The notes under the pieces: model-generated | Told to the model about the DNA's origin: nothing | Database searches by the model: none | What the model saw: only the letters and a program-made list of their open reading frames with translations | Position numbers and translations under genes: made by a program | In this document: positions 8,180 to 15,430 of the stretch, piece by piece | How positions within the stretch are numbered: the stretch's first letter is position 1 | Layout: each line of letters starts with the position of its first letter | From: Cloacibacterium caeni | GTDB lineage: Bacteria > Bacteroidota > Bacteroidia > Flavobacteriales > Weeksellaceae | Direction of reading: 5' to 3' | NCBI RefSeq assembly: GCF_907163125.1 | Contig: NZ_OU015319.1 | Span: forward strand, 1,116,001 to 1,180,000 | DNA: 64,000 bases

Positions 8180-9334
8180 TCACACCCCCTCCACTTCTTT
8201 TAGGGCATCAAACAATTTAATAATTTCATCTTTAATTAGATCTTTCATATCTCCATTCACAATAGCTTTCATAGCATCAGCGTTCCAGTCTTGATATTTT
8301 GGAAACCAGATGTAGGCACATCTTGCATTTCCTCCTCCTACTTTTTCTTTAATAATTGAGAATGCACTCGTATCTACCTGATCATTTTTAGGAACAAGAC
8401 CAATAATCAAGTTTCTTAATCCTCTGGCTCCAAATTCCAAAAAAATATTATAGTTTTTCCAGGCAGGTACAGCAAACGAAAATCCTGCCCAACTGGTGTT
8501 CACATAATCTTTGCTTTTACTTTGAGAAACAATGTTCAGTTCCTTGCCTATTTCTTCAAGTTGTTTTAATAATACATTATTAATCAAATTATTTTTTACA
8601 TGGCTAATGTTCTCAGATATCGTAAAAACGGCGTCTAAATGTTCGACTGATGAAAGTTGGTCAATTAATTCTTTGTTCATAGTAGATTCGGTGTTTTGAT
8701 TGGTTAAGTTTTTAATATGATTGCTGTATTGTATTAGGGTTTCTCGTACAATAGGAGATCTGGCTGCTATTTCTACACATCTTTCCAACCATTGTAGAAT
8801 CGCTTCACAGTAAGAAACTTGCAGATATTCTGTTTTGTCTAATGCGTCTTGTGGAGATTCATTTCCCCACAAAGTAAGATAGAGCAATTTAAATTTGTTA
8901 TTAAATTTCTGAGCTCCAAAAGTGTGGTATCTTTTTAACTGGTCAAACTGGTCGCCTGCATATATTTTATTTTCTATCAACAGAGCATCACATGATGAAT
9001 TGGTAATTAAAATATCAAGCCTACCATAGGGCGTAGAATATTCCCGATGTACTGCCACATCTTGATACGCAAACTGATATTCTGGTGGCAGGATATCTAA
9101 CTTTATAAGAGTCTGTATAAATGCATCTAAGAATTTATGTTCAAACTGATGACTGGCATTGGGATCTAATAGTTCTGCAAGAATAGAAGAATGCGTGTTT
9201 TCATAATGGTTTACACCGCATATTCTAAACATATTAAAAGTATCTTCATTTTTCTCAACTTCTAATTTTTTGTTTTTGAGAAACCAATTCACTTCTTTTA
9301 GAAGCTTTTCAGTTTCCATCATTTCAGTTTTCAT
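8180..9334 (-). CDS. PD-(D/E)XK nuclease superfamily protein (PDDEXK_4-like)
   Basis: This 384-residue protein has the conserved N-terminal block NHYENTHSSILAELLDP (E45). The PD-(D/E)XK core follows: D107 in GRLDILI, then E121-N-K123 in LLIENKIYAGDQ, and DQLKRY carrying the downstream Gln. This pattern matches the PDDEXK_4 family. The C-terminal half (~250-384) has a separate domain with W-rich segments (NTSWAGFSFAVPAWKNY). The gene sits 27 bp after hsdS and 52 bp before the RloC-like gene, apparently in one operon. It is not a standard type I subunit. A role as an accessory nuclease in the defence operon is inferred; its substrate is unknown. Confidence 0.8.
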   Translation of the reverse strand: MKTEMMETEKLLKEVNWFLKNKKLEVEKNEDTFNMFRICGVNHYENTHSSILAELLDPNASHQFEHKFLDAFIQTLIKLDILPPEYQFAYQDVAVHREYSTPYGRLDILITNSSCDALLIENKIYAGDQFDQLKRYHTFGAQKFNNKFKLLYLTLWGNESPQDALDKTEYLQVSYCEAILQWLERCVEIAARSPIVRETLIQYSNHIKNLTNQNTESTMNKELIDQLSSVEHLDAVFTISENISHVKNNLINNVLLKQLEEIGKELNIVSQSKSKDYVNTSWAGFSFAVPAWKNYNIFLEFGARGLRNLIIGLVPKNDQVDTSAFSIIKEKVGGGNARCAYIWFPKYQDWNADAMKAIVNGDMKDLIKDEIIKLFDALKEVEGV

Positions 9335-9361
9335 AGTTTAGTTTTTTAATTCTTTAATTCT

Positions 9362-10588
9362 TTAATTCTCAACCCTTACCATTCTCCCCAGCAACAATTC
9401 CTTCAACTCCTCTAGTTTTTGGTTTTCTTCTATTTTGTTTAAAATTAAATCAAATGTTGATTCTAATAACAAATTGAAATCATTGATGTTTTTTTCTTTT
9501 GGTAAAACTATTTTAATATTTTCTATTTGTGAATTACTAATATTTGCTTGTGCACTATCTCCACCAACATTACTAATTTCTTTTTGAACAATGTCATCTA
9601 ATAAAACTAAATAAAGAAATGGAACTTTATTTAACGGTTTCTCCCCTAAATTAAACATACCTACACGTTGATTTACTAATGTGTATTTACCTAAATTTGG
9701 AACGATTCCAATTTTACCAATAGTTGCACCAGTCATTGCAATAACAATATCTCCTTTTTGTATTGTATAATTTCTAGCATTTACTAATACTTTTGAATCT
9801 ACAAAATCTAAAGCATTAAAATCTATTGTATTATTTGAGATGCTACCAATTTTAATTACAGGGATTCCTTCTAACTTCCACAAGTCACTTTTAAAAGCAA
9901 AACCAGATTTTACTTTTGAATAATCACCAATTTTTCCAACTTCCCACCCCTCCGGAATTTCCTTCTCCAACTCCTCACACCAAACCATTTTACCGCCATT
10001 GCTTTTATAAGGCTTACCGTTTTCATCGGGAAACTCAAAATCTACAAACCACTGTTTATAAATCGTTTGTGCGGTTTCTTCTAATTTGGCAATTAGTTGG
10101 TTGTTCAGGTTAATACGGTTTTGTATGGTGTGGTATTCGTTTACCATTTCCTGTTGCTTTTCTAGGGAAGGAATGGGGAGCATAACCTCGCTCATTTCTT
10201 GCCAATCAAAGATTTCTCTAGCACTTCCGTGAGATTTGTAACGTGCATATCTATCAAATTCAGGTCTGCGAAACCACATCATTAAATATTCGGGTAATAA
10301 TAGATTATTGGTTTCAAAAACTACATAAGCTTGGGATAATAACGCTTTTTCTTCATTAGATAAAGCAATAGAAATTTTATCTCCATTTCTAGAAGTTACT
10401 GGTCCGTAAGCAAACTGATTTTTTTTGATAATTTTATACGTTGACATATCTGTTCCCACAGTATTAGCAATAGAAATAATCATTTCTTTTTTAATACTCA
10501 CACCCAACAAAGGATATTGTTTCAAATCTTTGTTTCGGATGTTTACTTCTTGTATATAATCGCCTAATCTTTTATAATTGGATTGCAT
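9362..10588 (-). CDS. hsdS: Type I restriction enzyme specificity subunit HsdS
   Basis: This 408-residue protein has two target-recognition domains, residues ~1-150 and ~210-365, each followed by a conserved helical spacer. The spacers are QQEMVNEYHTIQNRINLNNQ with AQTIYKQWFVDF at ~145-190, and IEENQKLEELKELLLGRMV at the C-terminus. The two domains would each read one half of a bipartite site. The start overlaps the hsdM stop by 17 bp, the usual coupled arrangement. The second recognition domain is visibly more AT-rich at DNA level than the first and the spacer, which suggests domain exchange. Recognition sequence cannot be predicted. Confidence 0.95.
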   Translation of the reverse strand: MQSNYKRLGDYIQEVNIRNKDLKQYPLLGVSIKKEMIISIANTVGTDMSTYKIIKKNQFAYGPVTSRNGDKISIALSNEEKALLSQAYVVFETNNLLLPEYLMMWFRRPEFDRYARYKSHGSAREIFDWQEMSEVMLPIPSLEKQQEMVNEYHTIQNRINLNNQLIAKLEETAQTIYKQWFVDFEFPDENGKPYKSNGGKMVWCEELEKEIPEGWEVGKIGDYSKVKSGFAFKSDLWKLEGIPVIKIGSISNNTIDFNALDFVDSKVLVNARNYTIQKGDIVIAMTGATIGKIGIVPNLGKYTLVNQRVGMFNLGEKPLNKVPFLYLVLLDDIVQKEISNVGGDSAQANISNSQIENIKIVLPKEKNINDFNLLLESTFDLILNKIEENQKLEELKELLLGRMVRVEN

Positions 10589-12167
10589 AACCTAACTCCT
10601 TAAAAACATTCAACAAATCTTTTTTAGATTGGGCTTCTTCTTGCAATAATTGGGTAATATCCTGTTGCAAAGCCTTCATTTTATCCTCATAATCTATCTG
10701 CTCATCTCGGTTTACAAAAGCAATGTACTTACTCGGCACCAGAGAATAATCTTTGGCTTTCACTTCTTCTTTGGTCGCACTGTAACAGAACTCTGGGATA
10801 TCTTCATAACCTTTCAGCTTGTTTTCAGACGTTGTCTCATCCTGTCGAAGGCACTGCCAAGTGTGATACGTTCCTGCAATTTCTCTAATTTCGTCCTCAG
10901 AAAATTGGGTGTATTTTTTCTCAAAAGGAATTCCTTTTTGTCTTAAATCCAAGAACAATATTTCATTTTCACGGTTTCGGTATTGTCGCACTTCATCAGG
11001 CAATTGTACCGTTTTTTCTTTTTTGTTTTTATTGAGAATCCAAAGCGTTACACTAATATCTGTTGTATAAAACATATTTCTCGGTAAAATCACAATGGCT
11101 TCTATCAAATCATTTTCTATCAGTTTTTTACGGATTTCGTATTCGGTTCCACCACCACTCAAAGCGCCATTGGCCAAGATAAAACCAGCCACTCCGTTTT
11201 CAGAAAGTTTGGCTACCATATTCAGAATCCAAGCATAATTGGCATTGCTGGTTGGAGGTACATCATAACCTTTCCATCGGGCATCGTCCACCAATTCATC
11301 GGCTGCTCGCCAATCTTTTTGGTTAAAAGGTGGGTTCGCCATGATGAAGTCGGCTTTCAAATCGGGATGTTGGTCTTTGCCAAAAGTATCTGCTGGTACA
11401 TCTCCCAAATTGGCGGCAATTCCTCTAATCGCCAAATTCATTTTCGCCAGTTTATAGGTGGTAGCTGTATATTCTTGTCCGTAGATAGAGACTTCCTTTT
11501 TATTACCGTGATGGCTTTCTATAAATTTAATAGACTGCACAAACATCCCACCACTTCCACAAGCTGGATCATAGATTATACCTTTGTAAGGTTCTATCAT
11601 TTCGGCAATCAGGTTTACAATACTTTTAGGGGTGTAGAACTCTCCTTTTCCTTTACCTTCGGCAAGGGCAAATTTGCTCAAAAAATATTCGTAAACTCTT
11701 CCTACTATGTCTTGTTGCTTATCTTGTAAGGTATTGATATTGTTAATGGTATCCAGCAAAGCTGCCAATTTGCTCACATCCATATTCAGACGAGAAAAAT
11801 AATTGTCTGGAAGCGCCCCTTTCAGCGCAGGGTTGTTTTTTTCTATGGTGTGGAGAGCGGTGTCTATTTTTAGGGCAATGTCTGCCTGTTTAGAATGTTC
11901 GATAATGGTGCTCCATCTTGCTTCTTCTGGCAAATAAAAGATGTTCTGCATATTGTAGAACTCTTTCATTTCTATAAATTTCTCTTTGCCTTCTGCAATA
12001 AGTTCCGCTCTACGCTCTTCAAATTTATCACTCGCAAATTTTAAGAAAATCAGTCCCAATACTACGTGTTTGTATTCAGAAGATTCTACCGTACCTCTCA
12101 ATTTATTGGCAGAATCCCAAAGCGTTTCTTCTATGGATTTAGTTTTTACAGTGCTTTTCTTAGCCAT
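10572..12167 (-). CDS. hsdM: Type I DNA adenine methyltransferase subunit HsdM
   Basis: HsdM provides S-adenosylmethionine-dependent N6-adenine methylation for the type I complex. With the start at ATG 12165-12167 (MAKKSTVKT) it is 531 residues. The N-terminal helical domain is followed by motif I DPACGSGG at ~200-207 and motif IV NPPF at ~278-281. The open frame extends to 12206, but that lies within the promoter (TATATTTG at 12195-12202), so the downstream ATG is chosen. Near residue 440 the stretch QCLRQDETTSENKLK between TYHTW and GYEDIPEFC looks like an insertion. Its DNA resembles the REP palindromes found elsewhere in the window. Confidence 0.96.
   Translation of the reverse strand: MAKKSTVKTKSIEETLWDSANKLRGTVESSEYKHVVLGLIFLKFASDKFEERRAELIAEGKEKFIEMKEFYNMQNIFYLPEEARWSTIIEHSKQADIALKIDTALHTIEKNNPALKGALPDNYFSRLNMDVSKLAALLDTINNINTLQDKQQDIVGRVYEYFLSKFALAEGKGKGEFYTPKSIVNLIAEMIEPYKGIIYDPACGSGGMFVQSIKFIESHHGNKKEVSIYGQEYTATTYKLAKMNLAIRGIAANLGDVPADTFGKDQHPDLKADFIMANPPFNQKDWRAADELVDDARWKGYDVPPTSNANYAWILNMVAKLSENGVAGFILANGALSGGGTEYEIRKKLIENDLIEAIVILPRNMFYTTDISVTLWILNKNKKEKTVQLPDEVRQYRNRENEILFLDLRQKGIPFEKKYTQFSEDEIREIAGTYHTWQCLRQDETTSENKLKGYEDIPEFCYSATKEEVKAKDYSLVPSKYIAFVNRDEQIDYEDKMKALQQDITQLLQEEAQSKKDLLNVFKELGYAIQL
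10831..10854. repeat. REP-like sequence inside the hsdM reading frame
   Basis: The plus-strand segment ends in CCTGTCGAAGGCAC, 14 bases identical to the end of the REP copy at 13080-13103. The preceding 10 bases match it at six positions. It encodes part of an apparent 12-15 residue insertion (CLRQDETT) in HsdM, in frame, between conserved segments. Confidence 0.5.
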
Positions 12168-12194
12168 TAGTTTCCTATACTTTATTATTTCTCC

Positions 12195-12225
12195 CAAATA
12201 TAACAAAAACCTATCTTTATACCAA
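12195..12225 (-). promoter_or_regulatory. Promoter of the hsdM operon
   Basis: On the minus strand TTG (12223-12225) is followed after exactly 20 bp by TATATTTG (12195-12202), the Bacteroidetes -33/-7 pattern. Transcription would begin near 12188, leaving a leader of about 20 nt before the ATG at 12167. This placement decides the hsdM start. Confidence 0.7.
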
Positions 12226-12430
12226 TAAGGAAAACCGTAATTCTCAACTTAAATCCAATGAAAAATTTAGAAATAAAACCACAATCACAAAACCCACAAA
12301 CTTTCCCATTAGAATAATACAATAAATGCCATTGCAAACATCAATCAAAATGAAGTTAATTCGGCATAAATAGGCATCATCTTTGTAAGGGTAAGACAAA
12401 AAATATTCAACAATAAAAATCTAAAAAAAA

Positions 12431-12841
12431 ATGAAAAAGAACTGGTTAGTATTTCTCATGATGTTTTTAATGGTACCTATGGTTTATGCTCAAGAAAGCA
12501 GCTATCAACTCTCAAGTCACATTTTAGACATCTCCACGGGTAAACCTGCTCCCCACGTAAAAATTACTTTACAAAAAAGAGATGCACAAAACAATTGGGT
12601 ATTGGTAGAAGAAAAAATCACCGATCAAAACGGCAGGGTAAAAGATTTCTTAAAACAAGAGGGCAAAAACAACACGGGCATTTACAAACTCACGTTTTAC
12701 ACCGCACCGTATTTTAAAAGTCTAGGACAAAAATCCTTTTATCCCTTTGTAGAAGTGGTTTTTGAGTTGGCAGACCAAGAACATTACCACGTTCCCATCA
12801 CCCTATCGCCTTACGGCTACTCCACTTACAGAGGAAATTAA
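12431..12841 (+). CDS. Secreted 5-hydroxyisourate hydrolase-like (transthyretin-related) protein
   Basis: The 136-residue product begins with a signal peptide (MKKNWLVFLMMFLMVPMVYA, cleavage likely before QESS). It then matches the transthyretin/HIUase fold: SSHILDISTGKPAPHVKI carries the first active-site His, HYHVPITLSP the second, and the protein ends in YSTYRGN. HIUase hydrolyses 5-hydroxyisourate in purine breakdown and normally ends in YRGS; here the last Ser is Asn. No other urate gene is nearby. The signal peptide points to the periplasm, where some bacterial transthyretin-like proteins occur. The family call is strong. The substrate is less certain because of the altered C-terminal tetrapeptide. 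Confidence 0.8.
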   Translation: MKKNWLVFLMMFLMVPMVYAQESSYQLSSHILDISTGKPAPHVKITLQKRDAQNNWVLVEEKITDQNGRVKDFLKQEGKNNTGIYKLTFYTAPYFKSLGQKSFYPFVEVVFELADQEHYHVPITLSPYGYSTYRGN

Positions 12842-12865
12842 AAATAAAAAAGAATTTTCTAAAAT

Positions 12866-13103
12866 GGTGGCTTCGACAAGCTCAGCCACCAATTTTTCTA
12901 TTACACGGTGCCTGAGCGTAGTTGAAGGCACGTTCTCAATTCTAATCTCGGTGCCTGAGCGTAGTCGAAGGCACGTTCTTATTCCTCCCTGTGATTTCGA
13001 CTCCGCTCAATCACCGTATTATTTATTACTACACTCGGTGCCTGAGCGTAGTCGAAGGCACATTCTCACTTCTCATCTCGGTGCCTGAGCCTGTCGAAGG
13101 CAC
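12866..13103. repeat. Cluster of six REP-like palindromic elements
   Basis: Units of 24-25 bp lie at 12866-12890, 12907-12931, 12950-12974, 12991-13015, 13037-13061 and 13080-13103. The common form begins GGTGCCTGAGC and ends TCGAAGGCAC, so the outer GTGCC and GGCAC pair. The first and fourth are in the opposite sense, with GGTGGC/GCCACC and GTGAT/ATCAC ends. Spacing is irregular (16-21 bp). The first unit follows uraH directly and may help terminate its transcript. Further copies occur at 13543-13567, 16794-16986 and, degenerate, in coding sequence. No REP-associated transposase is in the window. Confidence 0.8.
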
Positions 13104-13220
13104 ATGATTTCTATTGCATTAAAATCCGTGTGCTTTCTAGAACATCTCTGATGCTCCTTTGAAAACTCAAAAACGCCATCATTTCGACAACTCTCCGTGA
13201 ACCTTGTGATATTAAAACTT
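13080..13220. repeat. 141-bp module, copy 1
   Basis: It starts with a REP unit and continues through ATTTCTATTGCATTAAAATC and AACATCTCTGATG to GTGATATTAAAACT. It is nearly identical, with scattered substitutions, to copy 2 at 13543-13683 in the same orientation. Confidence 0.75.
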
Positions 13221-13297
13221 TTAACCTAGGAACATAGACGTTGAAAAATTACCTATTTTAATTGATGTCCTAGGAAACCGCAAGCGTTAAAAAAATG

Positions 13298-13379
13298 AAT
13301 AACCTTTTCGTTAAAAAAGTCTGCTGTTTAAGCTCGGCATTCTGCCGAGTGAGTTTCAGAGTTTTTAGAAAAGGTTATT
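13298..13379. repeat. 82-bp nested inverted-repeat structure
   Basis: Outer arms AATAACCTTTTC (13298-13309) and GAAAAGGTTATT (13368-13379) are perfect 12-bp complements. A second stem, CTCGGCA-TTC-TGCCGAG, is nested inside near 13332-13348. There is no reading frame or T-run. It may be a small mobile palindrome or a structured RNA; function unknown. Confidence 0.6.
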
Positions 13380-13415
13380 TATTTTTAGCTGAGGATTTCC
13401 AGACTTGAACTTTTG

Positions 13416-13441
13416 GTTCTTTTGTTTCAAGACAAAAGAAC
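13416..13441. repeat. Palindrome with 10-bp arms
   Basis: GTTCTTTTGT (13416-13425) and ACAAAAGAAC (13432-13441) are perfect complements around a 6-bp loop. No gene ends nearby that would need it as a terminator. Confidence 0.5.
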
Positions 13442-13477
13442 ATTAAATCTGAAAAGCAGAGTTTATTTGTTGATGCT

Positions 13478-13525
13478 GTGGCTTCGTGAACTTCGTTCGC
13501 AGAACTTCAGTCTTTGCTCTGCCAC
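13478..13525. repeat. Longer REP-like variant
   Basis: A 48-bp unit bounded by GTGGC and GCCAC with an inner CTTCGTGAACTTCGTTCGCAG segment. The same inner segment, in reverse orientation, occurs in the units at 16794-16843 and 16897-16945, defining a second repeat subtype. Confidence 0.6.
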
Positions 13526-13542
13526 CAAATCTTTTATTACAC

Positions 13543-13683
13543 GGTGCCTGAGCGTAGTCGAAGGCACATTATTTCTATTGCATTAAAATCCGTGCACTCT
13601 ATAGAACATCTCTGATGTTCCTTTGAGAACTCAAAAACGACATGATTTTACAAAATCTCCGTGAACTTTGTGTTATAAAAACT
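13543..13683. repeat. 141-bp module, copy 2
   Basis: Direct-repeat partner of 13080-13220. It begins with a complete REP unit (13543-13567) and keeps the CTATTGCATTAAAATCCGTG and GAACATCTCTGATG blocks with minor changes. Confidence 0.75.
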
Positions 13684-13736
13684 CCAAAACCAAACAGAAA
13701 AATTTCACCCTTTAGGGTCGGGGAAAAGAATTTTTC

Positions 13737-15056
13737 TCAACAAATACCTGAGCCTCCCGAAGGTAACACATTCCTAGACCTTCCCCAAAACATAGAACCC
13801 ACCACCATTAAGAACAGAAGCCCTAAATAATAAGAATGCGAGAGCATATCCACATAATTGATTTTATTTTTACTGTAACCGATAATCAATAAAACCTGAG
13901 CGCCATAAGGAAGTAACCCTTGAACGATACACGCAAAAATATCAATCACAGAAGCCATCTTTCGGGCTGGAACTTCAAAACGTTCAGAAATAGGTCTCAA
14001 CACTTTCCCAGAGATTAGAATCGACACCGTATTATTGGCAATACAGAGATTTACCAAACCTGTAATCAATCCTGCTCCCAATTGCGCAGATTTGGCAGAG
14101 CTAATCTTAGCTTCTATTTTGTTCAATAAATATTGAATTCCCCCTGCTTTTTCTACTAAGGCAGCTAAACCACCTGTAAGCAAAGACAAAAGGAAAATTT
14201 CGGTCATAGAAGTGAAGCCTTCATAACTGGCTTTGGCAAAACTCAACCACGTGAGATTCCCTTGCCACAAACCAATGGCTCCCGCTAAAAATATCCCGAT
14301 GACCAACACCAGAAATACATCTAACCCTAAAAAGGCTAAAACCAAAACCACCAAATAGGGGAAAATAAGTTCCCAAGAAATGGGAGTTGGCGTATAGGCA
14401 ATAGGTGCGACAGGATTGCTAAATCCTATAAAAAGTAAGATGACCACCGTTAATACTACTGCAGGGGCAGCCAAATAAAAATTGGTTCTGAACTTATCTT
14501 TCATGCTGCTGCCCAACGTTTGAGCTGCTGCAATGGTAGTATCAGAAATCACCGAAAGATTGTCGCCAAACATAGCACCACCCAAAAGACTTGCCCCAAT
14601 TAGGTTAAGGTCTGCTCCACTTTTTTGAGCCAACTGTATTGCGATAGGCCCTAATGCGACAATAGCACCAACCGAGGTTCCAGAAGACAAGGAAAGGAAT
14701 GAGGCCAAAAGGAAAATCCCTAGAGCATAATAATCAGCAGAGATATAGGTTAGCCCGATATTCACCACCGCATCTACACTGCCCGAAACTTGTGCTACCG
14801 TAGAAAAAGCGCCTGCCAATAGATAAATAATACACATGGTGAGTACACTGGATTCCCCACAACCGTGTAAGAAAGTTTTTATTTTTTCTTGATGAGGCAA
14901 CCTAGACATGGCAAAGGCGGCAATAATACCGATACTCACGGCAATAGGCGATGGCAAGGCATAAAAATCTTGCAATACAATTCCGGCACCTAAAAATGTA
15001 CCTACGAAAATTAAAAAAGGAAGTAAACTGAGAAAATTTGCTTTTGTATTGTTCAT
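13737..15056 (-). CDS. NhaC-family transporter, likely methionine transporter MetT
   Basis: This 439-residue, strongly hydrophobic protein has about 11-12 membrane segments. NhaC-family hallmarks are visible: SLSSGTSVGAIVALGPIAI at ~122-140 and GDNLSVISDTTIAAA at ~164-178. NhaC-type carriers are Na+-coupled. One branch, MetT, was proposed as a methionine transporter because it is controlled by methionine regulators. Here the leader at 15122-15184 resembles a SAM riboswitch, which favours MetT over a sodium/proton antiporter. The C-terminal residues NVLPSGGSGIC are encoded by DNA resembling the neighbouring REP elements, so the natural C-terminus may have been replaced. Family assignment is strong; substrate is inferred from the leader. 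Confidence 0.85.
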   Translation of the reverse strand: MNNTKANFLSLLPFLIFVGTFLGAGIVLQDFYALPSPIAVSIGIIAAFAMSRLPHQEKIKTFLHGCGESSVLTMCIIYLLAGAFSTVAQVSGSVDAVVNIGLTYISADYYALGIFLLASFLSLSSGTSVGAIVALGPIAIQLAQKSGADLNLIGASLLGGAMFGDNLSVISDTTIAAAQTLGSSMKDKFRTNFYLAAPAVVLTVVILLFIGFSNPVAPIAYTPTPISWELIFPYLVVLVLAFLGLDVFLVLVIGIFLAGAIGLWQGNLTWLSFAKASYEGFTSMTEIFLLSLLTGGLAALVEKAGGIQYLLNKIEAKISSAKSAQLGAGLITGLVNLCIANNTVSILISGKVLRPISERFEVPARKMASVIDIFACIVQGLLPYGAQVLLIIGYSKNKINYVDMLSHSYYLGLLFLMVVGSMFWGRSRNVLPSGGSGIC

Positions 15057-15121
15057 AAAATTTAAAAATTTAACACAGGAACTTTACAAAAGATAGACAA
15101 CATTTTTTCCAAAAAGTTTGG

Positions 15122-15184
15122 CTTATCGCTTTAGCACCTTGCTTGTTGTTGCAGGTTGCTACCTCCCGTAGAGGTTCCTGATAA
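15122..15184 (-). promoter_or_regulatory. Candidate SAM-I/IV-like riboswitch aptamer in the metT leader
   Basis: On the minus strand P1 can form from UUAUC (15180-15184) and GAUAA (15123-15127). A P2 hairpin ACCUC-UACGG-GAGGU follows, then the P3 segment GCAACCUGC ... GCAAGGUGCUAAA. The pair GCAACC/GGUGCUAA together with UUAUC and GAUAAG is the core signature of SAM-I-superfamily riboswitches. This one is compact: P2 is short, without an obvious kink-turn, and there is no P4, as in SAM-I/IV variants. The promoter at 15192-15223 would start the RNA at the P1 5' strand. The ATG is 66 nt downstream. Sequence and fold are seen; ligand is inferred. Confidence 0.6.
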
Positions 15185-15191
15185 TAGGCGG

Positions 15192-15223
15192 CAAAAGTAA
15201 TCATTATCTCCCAACGAACCAAA
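15192..15223 (-). promoter_or_regulatory. Promoter of the metT leader
   Basis: TTTG (15220-15223), 20-bp spacer, TACTTTTG (15192-15199) on the minus strand: an exact Bacteroidetes promoter pattern. Predicted initiation near 15186 places the aptamer at the very 5' end of the RNA. Confidence 0.7.
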
Positions 15224-15382
15224 TACAATCTATCAATCGCCCTCATAGACCATCAACACAGCCTTTTAACTCCCTGATTTCTAAAAATTAAAGAATAAAA
15301 ATTTCCTTTCCCGTTCCCGTTTTTATACCTCAAACTCTTGAAAATATTTAAAGAATCATAATGTTCAAATGCGATATTAAAA

Positions 15383-15410
15383 AAGAGACTGCCTAATTAG
15401 ACAGTCTCTT
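15383..15410 (-). terminator. Rho-independent terminator after the 15431-16180 gene
   Basis: Arms AAGAGACTG (15383-15391) and CAGTCTCTT (15402-15410) form a 9-bp stem. On the minus strand it is followed by a run of T, 20 bp after the stop codon. Confidence 0.8.
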
Positions 15411-15430
15411 AATCACTTTATTCAGTGTTA

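Larger units (their letters stand above)
12842..13736. other. Gene-free 0.9-kb region of palindromic repeats
   Basis: No convincing gene is seen. The region holds seven short REP-like palindromes plus one longer variant, two copies of a ~141-bp module, an 82-bp structure with 12-bp arms, and a 10-bp-arm palindrome at 13416-13441. Open frames crossing it are made of repeat sequence and have no family resemblance. Confidence 0.75.
15057..15430. other. Leader/intergenic region between metT and the hypothetical gene
   Basis: It contains the metT leader RNA and promoter (15057-15223) and the terminator of the upstream minus-strand gene (15383-15410). Nothing else is recognised between 15224 and 15380. 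Confidence 0.7.

Noticed and set aside
12762-13088. 108-codon open frame on the plus strand across the REP cluster
   Set aside because: It starts inside the HIUase-like gene in another frame, and most of it is translated REP sequence (VPERSRRH repeated); no protein family resemblance.
12866-13103. Possible CRISPR array (similar units of ~25 bp at short intervals)
   Set aside because: Units are imperfect palindromes in both orientations, intervals are 16-21 bp and irregular, and no cas gene is near; this fits REP elements.
13298-13379. Integron attC site or tRNA-like structure
   Set aside because: The arms are long and perfect, without attC R/L core sites, and no cloverleaf or anticodon could be found.
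13642-13830. 62-codon plus-strand open frame
   Set aside because: It overlaps the 3' end of the metT-like gene on the other strand and has repeat-derived sequence; no support as a gene.
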